From assembly GCA_027186245.1 (NCBI GenBank), contig CP114489.1, positions 6,517,501-6,581,500 on the forward strand: a stretch of DNA of 64,000 nt, read 5' to 3'. The translations under genes and the position numbers were made by a program. Position 1 is the first letter of the stretch. Each line of letters begins with the position of its first letter. This DNA is from Coriaria nepalensis (taxonomy: Eukaryota; Streptophyta; Magnoliopsida; Cucurbitales; Coriariaceae). Under the pieces are notes generated by a model. That model saw only the letters and a program-made list of their open reading frames with translations. It was not told the DNA's origin and did no database searches. Positions 52,634 through 64,000 of the stretch are shown piece by piece.

Positions 52634-54620
52634 ACATGCCTTGGTCTTTAGGAGATGCGTGTGCATTTGTTCCTCTTTAAAATCATATCAATGGGTCACC
52701 TAGAGCCACTGAATCATATGAAGGCGATTCGAACAAATTCTATTTTCGTACTTCAAATATGAGTTTCGTGCATAACATGCTATTGGTATTTGGGGGATGC
52801 ATGTGCACTTGTTTCACTTTAAAATGATGTCAATGAGTCACCTAAATCCAATGAATCATGTGAAAGTGATTCGAACAATTTCTATTTTCGTACCTCAAGC
52901 ACGAGTTTCGTGCACAACATGCTATTAGTATTTGGGGGATGCTTGTGTATTTGTTTCACCTTAAAATGACGTGAATGAGTCACCTGAAGCCAATGAATAA
53001 TATGATGGTAATTCGAACAAATTCTATTTTCGTAGCTCAAACACGAATTTCGTGCACAACATGTTATTAGTATTTCGGGGATGCATGTGCATTTGTTTAA
53101 CCTTAAAATGATGTGAATGAGTCATCTAAAGCCAATGAATAATATGAAAGGTGATTCAAACGAATTCTATCTTCGTACTTCAAACATGAATTTGGTGCAC
53201 AACATGCTATTGGTATTTGGGGGATGTGTGTGCTTTTGTTTCACCTTAAAATCATGTGAGTAAGTCACCTAAAGCAAATGATTCTTATGAAGGTGATTCG
53301 AACGAATTACATTTTCGTACTTCAAGCACGAGTTTGGTGGACAACCTGCTTTTTGCATTTAGGGGATACGTGTGTATTTGTTTCACCTTAAAATCATGGC
53401 AATGTGTCGCCTAAATCTAATGAATCATATGAAGGCGATTCGAACGAATTCTATTTTCGTACTTCAAACACGAGTTTTGTGCACAACGTGCTATTCGTCT
53501 TTGGGGGATGCATGTGCATTTGTTTCACCTTAAGGGGGTGTGAATGATTCACTAAAGGCCAATGAATAATATGAAGGCGATTCAATGAATTCTATTTTCG
53601 TACTTTAAACATGAGTCTTGTGCTCAACATGCCTTGGTCTTTAGGAGATGCGTGTGCATTTTGTTCCTCTTTAAAATCATATCAATGGGTCACCTAGAGC
53701 CACTGAATCATATGAAGGCGATTCGAACAAATTCTATTTTCGTACTTCAAATATGAGTTTCGTGCATAACACGCTATTGGTATTTGGGGGATGCATGTGC
53801 ACTTGTTTCACTTTAAAATGATGTCAATGAGTCACCTAAATCCAATGAATCATGTGAAGGTGATTAGAACGAATTCTATTTTCGTACTTCAAACATGGGT
53901 TTCGTGCACAACATGCTATTGGTATTCCGGGGATGCATGTGCATTTGTTTCACTGTAAAATGATGTGAATGAGTCACCTAAAACCAATTAATCATATAAA
54001 AGTGATTCGAACGAATTCTATTTTCGTACTTCAAGCACGAGTTTCGTGCACAACATGCTATTAGTATTTGGGGGATGCTTGTGTATTTGTTTCGCCTTTA
54101 AAATGATGTGAATGAGTCACCTAAGGCTAATGAATCATATGAAGGTGATTGAAACGAATTCTATTTTTGTAATTCAAACACATGTTTTATGCGCAACATG
54201 CTGTTGATATTCGGGGGATGCATGTGCACTTGTTTCACTTTAAAATGATGTCAATGAGTCACCTAAAGCCAATGAATCAAGTGAAGGTGATTAGAACGAA
54301 TTCTATTTTCGTACTTCAAACATGAGTTTCGTGCACAACACGCTATTGATATTCGGGCGATGCATGTGCGTTTGTTTCACCTTAAAATGATGGGAATGAG
54401 TCACGTAAAGCCAATGAATAATATGAAGGCGATTCAAATGAATTCTATTTTCGTACTTCAAACATGAATTTGGTGCACAACATGCTATTGGTATTTGGGG
54501 GATGTGTGTGCTTTTGTTTCACCTTAAGGGGGTGTGAATGATTCACTAAAGGCCAATGAATAATATGAAGGCGATTCAATGAATTCTATTTTCGTACTTT
54601 AAACATGAGTCTTGTGCTCA
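52634..54620. repeat. Dimer 20 (1987 bp): four-T run returns
   Basis: It has t at 53006 (A3) and a at 54280 (B5), as in dimer 19. From this dimer rightward every B1 has the four-T run. A private A to G at 53260 lies in A5 (catgtgagtaag). Confidence 0.9.
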
Positions 54621-56607
54621 ACATGCCTTGGTCTTTAGGAGATGCGTGTGCATTTGTTCCTCTTTAAAATCATATCAATGGGTCACCTAGAGCCACTGAA
54701 TCATATGAAGGCGATTCGAACAAATTCTATTTTCGTACTTCAAATATGAGTTTCGTGCATAACATGCTATTGGTATTTGGGGGATGCATGTGCACTTGTT
54801 TCACTTTAAAATGATGTCAATGAGTCACCTAAATCCAATGAATCATGTGAAAGTGATTCGAACAATTTCTATTTTCGTACCTCAAGCACGAGTTTCGTGC
54901 ACAACATGCTATTAGTATTTGGGGGATGCTTGTGTATTTGTTTCACCTTAAAATGACGTGAATGAGTCACCTGAAGCCAATGAATAATATGATGGTAATT
55001 CGAACAAATTCTATTTTCGTAGCTCAAACACGAATTTCGTGCACAACATGTTATTAGTATTTCGGGGATGCATGTGCATTTGTTTAACCTTAAAATGATG
55101 TGAATGAGTCATCTAAAGCCAATGAATAATATGAAAGGTGATTCAAACGAATTCTATCTTCGTACTTCAAACATGAATTTGGTGCACAACATGCTATTGG
55201 TATTTGGGGGATGTGTGTGCTTTTGTTTCACCTTAAAATCATGTGAATAAGTCACCTAAAGCAAATGATTCTTATGAAGGTGATTCGAACGAATTACATT
55301 TTCGTACTTCAAGCACGAGTTTGGTGGACAACCTGCTTTTTGCATTTAGGGGATACGTGTGTATTTGTTTCACCTTAAAATCATGGCAATGTGTCGCCTA
55401 AATCTAATGAATCATATGAAGGCGATTCGAACGAATTCTATTTTCGTACTTCAAACACGAGTTTTGTGCACAACGTGCTATTCGTCTTTGGGGGATGCAT
55501 GTGCATTTGTTTCACCTTAAGGGGGTGTGAATGATTCACTAAAGGCCAATGAATAATATGAAGGCGATTCAATGAATTCTATTTTCGTACTTTAAACATG
55601 AGTCTTGTGCTCAACATGCCTTGGTCTTTAGGAGATGCGTGTGCATTTTGTTCCTCTTTAAAATCATATCAATGGGTCACCTAGAGCCACTGAATCATAT
55701 GAAGGCGATTCGAACAAATTCTATTTTCGTACTTCAAATATGAGTTTCGTGCATAACACGCTATTGGTATTTGGGGGATGCATGTGCACTTGTTTCACTT
55801 TAAAATGATGTCAATGAGTCACCTAAATCCAATGAATCATGTGAAGGTGATTAGAACGAATTCTATTTTCGTACTTCAAACATGGGTTTCGTGCACAACA
55901 TGCTATTGGTATTCCGGGGATGCATGTGCATTTGTTTCACTGTAAAATGATGTGAATGAGTCACCTAAAACCAATTAATCATATAAAAGTGATTCGAACG
56001 AATTCTATTTTCGTACTTCAAGCACGAGTTTCGTGCACAACATGCTATTAGTATTTGGGGGATGCTTGTGTATTTGTTTCGCCTTTAAAATGATGTGAAT
56101 GAGTCACCTAAGGCTAATGAATCATATGAAGGTGATTGAAACGAATTCTATTTTTGTAATTCAAACACATGTTTTATGCGCAACATGCTGTTGATATTCG
56201 GGGGATGCATGTGCACTTGTTTCACTTTAAAATGATGTCAATGAGTCACCTAAAGCCAATGAATCAAGTGAAGGTGATTAGAACGAATTCTATTTTCGTA
56301 CTTCAAACATGAGTTTCGTGCACAACACGCTATTGATATTCGGGCGATGCATGTGCGTTTGTTTCACCTTAAAATGATGGGAATGAGTCACGTAAAGCCA
56401 ATGAATAATATGAAGGCGATTCAAATGAATTCTATTTTCGTACTTCAAACATGAATTTGGTGCACAACATGCTATTGGTATTTGGGGGATGTGTGTGCTT
56501 TTGTTTCACCTTAAGGGGGTGTGAATGATTCACTAAAGGCCAATGAATAATATGAAGGCGATTCAATGAATTCTATTTTCGTACTTTAAACATGAGTCTT
56601 GTGCTCA
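54621..56607. repeat. Dimer 21 (1987 bp)
   Basis: It carries t at 54993 (A3), a at 56267 (B5) and the four-T run. No private change was noticed. Confidence 0.9.
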
Positions 56608-58594
56608 ACATGCCTTGGTCTTTAGGAGATGCGTGTGCATTTGTTCCTCTTTAAAATCATATCAATGGGTCACCTAGAGCCACTGAATCATATGAAGGCG
56701 ATTCGAACAAATTCTATTTTCGTACTTCAAATATGAGTTTCGTGCATAACATGCTATTGGTATTTGGGGGATGCATGTGCACTTGTTTCACTTTAAAATG
56801 ATGTCAATGAGTCACCTAAATCCAATGAATCATGTGAAAGTGATTCGAACAATTTCTATTTTCGTACCTCAAGCACGAGTTTCGTGCACAACATGCTATT
56901 AGTATTTGGGGGATGCTTGTGTATTTGTTTCACCTTAAAATGACGTGAATGAGTCACCTGAAGCCAATGAATAATATGATGGTAATTCGAACAAATTCTA
57001 TTTTCGTAGCTCAAACACGAATTTCGTGCACAACATGTTATTAGTATTTCGGGGATGCATGTGCATTTGTTTAACCTTAAAATGATGTGAATGAGTCATC
57101 TAAAGCCAATGAATAATATGAAAGGTGATTCAAACGAATTCTATCTTCGTACTTCAAACATGAATTTGGTGCACAACATGCTATTGGTATTTGGGGGATG
57201 TGTGTGCTTTTGTTTCACCTTAAAATCATGTGAATAAGTCACCTAAAGCAAATGATTCTTATGAAGGTGATTCGAACGAATTACATTTTCGTACTTCAAG
57301 CACGAGTTTGGTGGACAACCTGCTTTTTGCATTTAGGGGATACGTGTGTATTTGTTTCACCTTAAAATCATGGCAATGTGTCGCCTAAATCTAATCAATC
57401 ATATGAAGGCGATTCGAACGAATTCTATTTTCGTACTTCAAACACGAGTTTTGTGCACAACGTGCTATTCGTCTTTGGGGGATGCATGTGCATTTGTTTC
57501 ACCTTAAGGGGGTGTGAATGATTCACTAAAGGCCAATGAATAATATGAAGGCGATTCAATGAATTCTATTTTCGTACTTTAAACATGAGTCTTGTGCTCA
57601 ACATGCCTTGGTCTTTAGGAGATGCGTGTGCATTTTGTTCCTCTTTAAAATCATATCAATGGGTCACCTAGAGCCACTGAATCATATGAAGGCGATTCGA
57701 ACAAATTCTATTTTCGTACTTCAAATATGAGTTTCGTGCATAACACGCTATTGGTATTTGGGGGATGCATGTGCACTTGTTTCACTTTAAAATGATGTCA
57801 ATGAGTCACCTAAATCCAATGAATCATGTGAAGGTGATTAGAACGAATTCTATTTTCGTACTTCAAACATGGGTTTCGTGCACAACATGCTATTGGTATT
57901 CCGGGGATGCATGTGCATTTGTTTCACTGTAAAATGATGTGAATGAGTCACCTAAAACCAATTAATCATATAAAAGTGATTCGAACGAATTCTATTTTCG
58001 TACTTCAAGCACGAGTTTCGTGCACAACATGCTATTAGTATTTGGGGGATGCTTGTGTATTTGTTTCGCCTTTAAAATGATGTGAATGAGTCACCTAAGG
58101 CTAATGAATCATATGAAGGTGATTGAAACGAATTCTATTTTTGTAATTCAAACACATGTTTTATGCGCAACATGCTGTTGATATTCGGGGGATGCATGTG
58201 CACTTGTTTCACTTTAAAATGATGTCAATGAGTCACCTAAAGCCAATGAATCATGTGAAGGTGATTAGAACGAATTCTATTTTCGTACTTCAAACATGAG
58301 TTTCGTGCACAACACGCTATTGATATTCGGGCGATGCATGTGCGTTTGTTTCACCTTAAAATGATGGGAATGAGTCACGTAAAGCCAATGAATAATATGA
58401 AGGCGATTCAAATGAATTCTATTTTCGTACTTCAAACATGAATTTGGTGCACAACATGCTATTGGTATTTGGGGGATGTGTGTGCTTTTGTTTCACCTTA
58501 AGGGGGTGTGAATGATTCACTAAAGGCCAATGAATAATATGAAGGCGATTCAATGAATTCTATTTTCGTACTTTAAACATGAGTCTTGTGCTCA
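56608..58594. repeat. Dimer 22 (1987 bp): overlap of two marker domains
   Basis: The A unit carries both t at 56980 (A3, the last unit with it) and c at 57396 (A6, ctaatcaatc, the first unit with it). B5 is back to gaatcatgtg. This unit links the gatgg domain to the right-end domain. Confidence 0.9.
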
Positions 58595-60581
58595 ACATGC
58601 CTTGGTCTTTAGGAGATGCGTGTGCATTTGTTCCTCTTTAAAATCATATCAATGGGTCACCTAGAGCCACTGAATCATATGAAGGCGATTCGAACAAATT
58701 CTATTTTCGTACTTCAAATATGAGTTTCGTGCATAACATGCTATTGGTATTTGGGGGATGCATGTGCACTTGTTTCACTTTAAAATGATGTCAATGAGTC
58801 ACCTAAATCCAATGAATCATGTGAAAGTGATTCGAACAATTTCTATTTTCGTACCTCAAGCACGAGTTTCGTGCACAACATGCTATTAGTATTTGGGGGA
58901 TGCTTGTGTATTTGTTTCACCTTAAAATGACGTGAATGAGTCACCTGAAGCCAATGAATAATATGAAGGTAATTCGAACAAATTCTATTTTCGTAGCTCA
59001 AACACGAATTTCGTGCACAACATGTTATTAGTATTTCGGGGATGCATGTGCATTTGTTTAACCTTAAAATGATGTGAATGAGTCATCTAAAGCCAATGAA
59101 TAATATGAAAGGTGATTCAAACGAATTCTATCTTCGTACTTCAAACATGAATTTGGTGCACAACATGCTATTGGTATTTGGGGGATGTGTGTGCTTTTGT
59201 TTCACCTTAAAATCATGTGAATAAGTCACCTAAAGCAAATGATTCTTATGAAGGTGATTCGAACGAATTACATTTTCGTACTTCAAGCACGAGTTTGGTG
59301 GACAACCTGCTTTTTGCATTTAGGGGATACGTGTGTATTTGTTTCACCTTAAAATCATGGCAATGTGTCGCCTAAATCTAATCAATCATATGAAGGCGAT
59401 TCGAACGAATTCTATTTTCGTACTTCAAACACGAGTTTTGTGCACAACGTGCTATTCGTCTTTGGGGGATGCATGTGCATTTGTTTCACCTTAAGGGGGT
59501 GTGAATGATTCACTAAAGGCCAATGAATAATATGAAGGCGATTCAATGAATTCTATTTTCGTACTTTAAACATGAGTCTTGTGCTCAACATGCCTTGGTC
59601 TTTAGGAGATGCGTGTGCATTTTGTTCCTCTTTAAAATCATATCAATGGGTCACCTAGAGCCACTGAATCATATGAAGGCGATTCGAACAAATTCTATTT
59701 TCGTACTTCAAATATGAGTTTCGTGCATAACACGCTATTGGTATTTGGGGGATGCATGTGCACTTGTTTCACTTTAAAATGATGTCAATGAGTCACCTAA
59801 ATCCAATGAATCATGTGAAGGTGATTAGAACGAATTCTATTTTCGTACTTCAAACATGGGTTTCGTGCACAACATGCTATTGGTATTCCGGGGATGCATG
59901 TGCATTTGTTTCACTGTAAAATGATGTGAATGAGTCACCTAAAACCAATTAATCATATAAAAGTGATTCGAACGAATTCTATTTTCGTACTTCAAGCACG
60001 AGTTTCGTGCACAACATGCTATTAGTATTTGGGGGATGCTTGTGTATTTGTTTCGCCTTTAAAATGATGTGAATGAGTCACCTAAGGCTAATGAATCATA
60101 TGAAGGTGATTGAAACGAATTCTATTTTTGTAATTCAAACACATGTTTTATGCGCAACATGCTGTTGATATTCGGGGGATGCATGTGCACTTGTTTCACT
60201 TTAAAATGATGTCAATGAGTCACCTAAAGCCAATGAATCATGTGAAGGTGATTAGAACGAATTCTATTTTCGTACTTCAAACATGAGTTTCGTGCACAAC
60301 ACGCTATTGATATTCGGGCGATGCATGTGCGTTTGTTTCACCTTAAAATGATGGGAATGAGTCACGTAAAGCCAATGAATAATATGAAGGCGATTCAAAT
60401 GAATTCTATTTTCGTACTTCAAACATGAATTTGGTGCACAACATGCTATTGGTATTTGGGGGATGTGTGTGCTTTTGTTTCACCTTAAGGGGGTGTGAAT
60501 GATTCACTAAAGGCCAATGAATAATATGAAGGCGATTCAATGAATTCTATTTTCGTACTTTAAACATGAGTCTTGTGCTCA
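58595..60581. repeat. Dimer 23 (1987 bp)
   Basis: It has c at 59383 (A6), a common A3 and the four-T run in B1. No private change was noticed. Confidence 0.9.
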
Positions 60582-62568
60582 ACATGCCTTGGTCTTTAGG
60601 AGATGCGTGTGCATTTGTTCCTCTTTAAAATCATATCAATGGGTCACCTAGAGCCACTGAATCATATGAAGGCGATTCGAACAAATTCTATTTTCGTACT
60701 TCAAATATGAGTTTCGTGCATAACATGCTATTGGTATTTGGGGGATGCATGTGCACTTGTTTCACTTTAAAATGATGTCAATGAGTCACCTAAATCCAAT
60801 GAATCATGTGAAAGTGATTCGAACAATTTCTATTTTCGTACCTCAAGCACGAGTTTCGTGCACAACATGCTATTAGTATTTGGGGGATGCTTGTGTATTT
60901 GTTTCACCTTAAAATGACGTGAATGAGTCACCTGAAGCCAATGAATAATATGAAGGTAATTCGAACAAATTCTATTTTCGTAGCTCAAACACGAATTTCG
61001 TGCACAACATGTTATTAGTATTTCGGGGATGCATGTGCATTTGTTTAACCTTAAAATGATGTGAATGAGTCATCTAAAGCCAATGAATAATATGAAAGGT
61101 GATTCAAACGAATTCTATCTTCGTACCTCAAACATGAATTTGGTGCACAACATGCTATTGGTATTTGGGGGATGTGTGTGCTTTTGTTTCACCTTAAAAT
61201 CATGTGAATAAGTCACCTAAAGCAAATGATTCTTATGAAGGTGATTCGAACGAATTACATTTTCGTACTTCAAGCACGAGTTTGGTGGACAACCTGCTTT
61301 TTGCATTTAGGGGATACGTGTGTATTTGTTTCACCTTAAAATCATGGCAATGTGTCGCCTAAATCTAATCAATCATATGAAGGCGATTCGAACGAATTCT
61401 ATTTTCGTACTTCAAACACGAGTTTTGTGCACAACGTGCTATTCGTCTTTGGGGGATGCATGTGCATTTGTTTCACCTTAAGGGGGTGTGAATGATTCAC
61501 TAAAGGCCAATGAATAATATGAAGGCGATTCAATGAATTCTATTTTCGTACTTTAAACATGAGTCTTGTGCTCAACATGCCTTGGTCTTTAGGAGATGCG
61601 TGTGCATTTTGTTCCTCTTTAAAATCATATCAATGGGTCACCTAGAGCCACTGAATCATATGAAGGCGATTCGAACAAATTCTATTTTCGTACTTCAAAT
61701 ATGAGTTTCGTGCATAACACGCTATTGGTATTTGGGGGATGCATGTGCACTTGTTTCACTTTAAAATGATGTCAATGAGTCACCTAAATCCAATGAATCA
61801 TGTGAAGGTGATTAGAACGAATTCTATTTTCGTACTTCAAACATGGGTTTCGTGCACAACATGCTATTGGTATTCCGGGGATGCATGTGCATTTGTTTCA
61901 CTGTAAAATGATGTGAATGAGTCACCTAAAACCAATTAATCATATAAAAGTGATTCGAACGAATTCTATTTTCGTACTTCAAGCACGAGTTTCGTGCACA
62001 ACATGCTATTAGTATTTGGGGGATGCTTGTGTATTTGTTTCGCCTTTAAAATGATGTGAATGAGTCACCTAAGGCTAATGAATCATATGAAGGTGATTGA
62101 AACGAATTCTATTTTTGTAATTCAAACACATGTTTTATGCGCAACATGCTGTTGATATTCGGGGGATGCATGTGCACTTGTTTCACTTTAAAATGATGTC
62201 AATGAGTCACCTAAAGCCAATGAATCATGTGAAGGTGATTAGAACGAATTCTATTTTCGTACTTCAAACATGAGTTTCGTGCACAACACGCTATTGATAT
62301 TCGGGCGATGCATGTGCGTTTGTTTCACCTTAAAATGATGGGAATGAGTCACGTAAAGCCAATGAATAATATGAAGGCGATTCAAATGAATTCTATTTTC
62401 GTACTTCAAACATGAATTTGGTGCACAACATGCTATTGGTATTTGGGGGATGTGTGTGCTTTTGTTTCACCTTAAGGGGGTGTGAATGATTCACTAAAGG
62501 CCAATGAATAATATGAAGGCGATTCAATGAATTCTATTTTCGTACTTTAAACATGAGTCTTGTGCTCA
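60582..62568. repeat. Dimer 24 (1987 bp)
   Basis: It has c at 61370 (A6) and the four-T run. A private T to C at 61127 lies in the A4 core (ttcgtacctc), making it read like the A2 core. Confidence 0.9.
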
Positions 62569-64000
62569 ACATGCCTTGGTCTTTAGGAGATGCGTGTGCA
62601 TTTGTTCCTCTTTAAAATCATATCAATGGGTCACCTAGAGCCACTGAATCATATGAAGGCGATTCGAACAAATTCTATTTTCGTACTTCAAATATGAGTT
62701 TCGTGCATAACATGCTATTGGTATTTGGGGGATGCATGTGCACTTGTTTCACTTTAAAATGATGTCAATGAGTCACCTAAATCCAATGAATCATGTGAAA
62801 GTGATTCGAACAATTTCTATTTTCGTACCTCAAGCACGAGTTTCGTGCACAACATGCTATTAGTATTTGGGGGATGCTTGTGTATTTGTTTCACCTTAAA
62901 ATGACGTGAATGAGTCACCTGAAGCCAATGAATAATATGAAGGTAATTCGAACAAATTCTATTTTCGTAGCTCAAACACGAATTTCGTGCACAACATGTT
63001 ATTAGTATTTCGGGGATGCATGTGCATTTGTTTAACCTTAAAATGATGTGAATGAGTCATCTAAAGCCAATGAATAATATGAAAGGTGATTCAAACGAAT
63101 TCTATCTTCGTACTTCAAACATGAATTTGGTGCACAACATGCTATTGGTATTTGGGGGATGTGTGTGCTTTTGTTTCACCTTAAAATCATGTGAATAAGT
63201 CACCTAAAGCAAATGATTCTTATGAAGGTGATTCGAACGAATTACATTTTCGTACTTCAAGCACGAGTTTGGTGGACAACCTGCTTTTTGCATTTAGGGG
63301 ATACGTGTGTATTTGTTTCACCTTAAAATCATGGCAATGTGTCGCCTAAATCTAATCAATCATATGAAGGCGATTCGAACGAATTCTATTTTCGTACTTC
63401 AAACACGAGTTTTGTGCACAACGTGCTATTCGTCTTTGGGGGATGCATGTGCATTTGTTTCACCTTAAGGGGGTGTGAATGATTCACTAAAGGCCAATGA
63501 ATAATATGAAGGCGATTCAATGAATTCTATTTTCGTACTTTAAACATGAGTCTTGTGCTCAACATGCCTTGGTCTTTAGGAGATGCGTGTGCATTTTGTT
63601 CCTCTTTAAAATCATATCAATGGGTCACCTAGAGCCACTGAATCATATGAAGGCGATTCGAACAAATTCTATTTTCGTACTTCAAATATGAGTTTCGTGC
63701 ATAACACGCTATTGGTATTTGGGGGATGCATGTGCACTTGTTTCACTTTAAAATGATGTCAATGAGTCACCTAAATCCAATGAATCATGTGAAGGTGATT
63801 AGAACGAATTCTATTTTCGTACTTCAAACATGGGTTTCGTGCACAACATGCTATTGGTATTCTGGGGATGCATGTGCATTTGTTTCACTGTAAAATGATG
63901 TGAATGAGTCACCTAAAACCAATTAATCATATAAAAGTGATTCGAACGAATTCTATTTTCGTACTTCAAGCACGAGTTTCGTGCACAACATGCTATTAGT
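62569..64000. repeat. Dimer 25, cut by the window end
   Basis: The A unit is complete (62569-63561, c at 63357). The B unit starts at 63562 with the four-T run and is complete through B3; B4 begins at 63988 and stops after 13 bp. A private C to T at 63863 (ccgg to ctgg) lies at a CpG. The array continues beyond the window. Confidence 0.92.

Larger units (their letters stand above)
1..64000. repeat. Higher-order satellite array filling the window
   Basis: The sequence is a head-to-tail tandem array of 141-143 bp monomers, about 450 copies, all on one strand with no inversion. Each monomer begins near an acatgc-like motif and passes through a g-run (gggggatg), cacctta, a cluster of stop codons, gattcgaac and the conserved core ctattttcgtac. 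Seven diverged monomers recur in fixed order as 993/994 bp units: 64 complete units and a partial one at 63562-64000. Coding potential is excluded. In A4 and B4 the stretch between ctttaaaat/ccttaaaat and the following gtca closes all three forward frames, and its reverse complement closes the other three, so no frame stays open through a unit. The layout matches known centromeric HOR satellites of eukaryotes. The species and the centromere role are inference. Confidence 0.97.
14896..64000. repeat. Alternating A-B zone: 14-monomer super-unit array
   Basis: From 14896 the order is A, B, A, B without exception. Super-units start at 14896, 16884, 18871, 20858, 22844, 24830, 26816, 28802, 30788, 32774, 34760, 36746, 38732, 40718, 42704, 44690, 46676, 48662, 50648, 52634, 54621, 56608, 58595, 60582 and 62569 (the last incomplete). 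Lengths are 1986 bp, 1987 bp when the B1 T run has four T's, and 1988 bp for the first, where the A unit also has four T's. Strict alternation means the 14-mer now amplifies as one block. Confidence 0.95.

Noticed and set aside
1..64000. Protein-coding genes, including one reading through in-frame 993 bp repeats
   Set aside because: Although 993 is divisible by three, all six frames are closed at least once per unit (A4 and B4 stop clusters). Any ORF is shorter than one unit and repeats only because the DNA does.
1..64000. CRISPR array
   Set aside because: The repeat is 141-143 bp with no unique spacers, and units are near-identical over their full length.
1..64000. Primate alpha satellite or another named satellite
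   Set aside because: The monomer length (142 bp) and sequence do not fit alpha satellite (171 bp). I could not match it from memory to any plant centromere repeat, so no family name is given.
1..64000. LTR or other transposon remnants, target-site duplications, telomere repeats
   Set aside because: Every kilobase is accounted for by A or B units. No terminal repeats, poly-A tails or telomeric hexamer/heptamer runs were seen.

Overview
The whole 64 kb window is satellite DNA. I found no gene, RNA gene, transposon or unique spacer in it. The basic unit is a monomer of 141-143 bp, about 40% GC, always head to tail on the same strand. Seven diverged monomers form a higher-order repeat (HOR) unit of 993 or 994 bp, and 64 complete units plus a 439 bp fragment fill the window. 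The array runs off both ends, so its true limits are not seen. Such a layout (diverged monomers in a fixed order, near-identical copies of the larger unit) points to a eukaryotic centromeric or pericentromeric array. The monomer is not the 171 bp primate alpha satellite, nor any satellite I can name with confidence. A plant source is possible but unproven.

There are two classes of 7-monomer unit. Class A (A1-A7; 141, 142, 142, 143, 142, 142, 141 bp) makes up the first 16 units, 1-15889. The first 14 of these (1-13902) look identical to each other. From 14896 onward A strictly alternates with class B (B1-B7, same length profile), giving a 14-monomer super-unit of 1986-1988 bp. One such dimer spans 14896-16883, 23 more fill 16884-62568, and a partial one ends the window. 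The array therefore changes from a 7-mer to a 14-mer period near 14.9 kb.

B is a mosaic relative of A. It shares A7-tail, A1 and the first 90 bp of A2 almost perfectly. It also shares a 78 bp tract from the end of A4 to the start of A5. Its last monomer, B7, is a precise hybrid: the head of A5 joined to the tail of A7, as if two monomers (284 bp) had been deleted. About 590 bp of B (late B2 to mid B6) is distinct, and within it B5 looks like a copy of B2.

In the A-B zone a small set of single-base markers divides the dimers into ordered, partly overlapping domains (16.9-20.9, 20.9-38.7, 38.7-46.7, 46.7-50.6, 50.6-56.6 and 56.6-64 kb). This is the pattern expected from local unequal exchange and short gene conversion. 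Several monomers carry short perfect dyads next to a strongly conserved core, ctattttcgtac. No full CENP-B box was seen.

Limits: all comparisons were made by eye. 'Identical' means no difference was noticed on reading. Which state of a marker is ancestral is inferred from majority.
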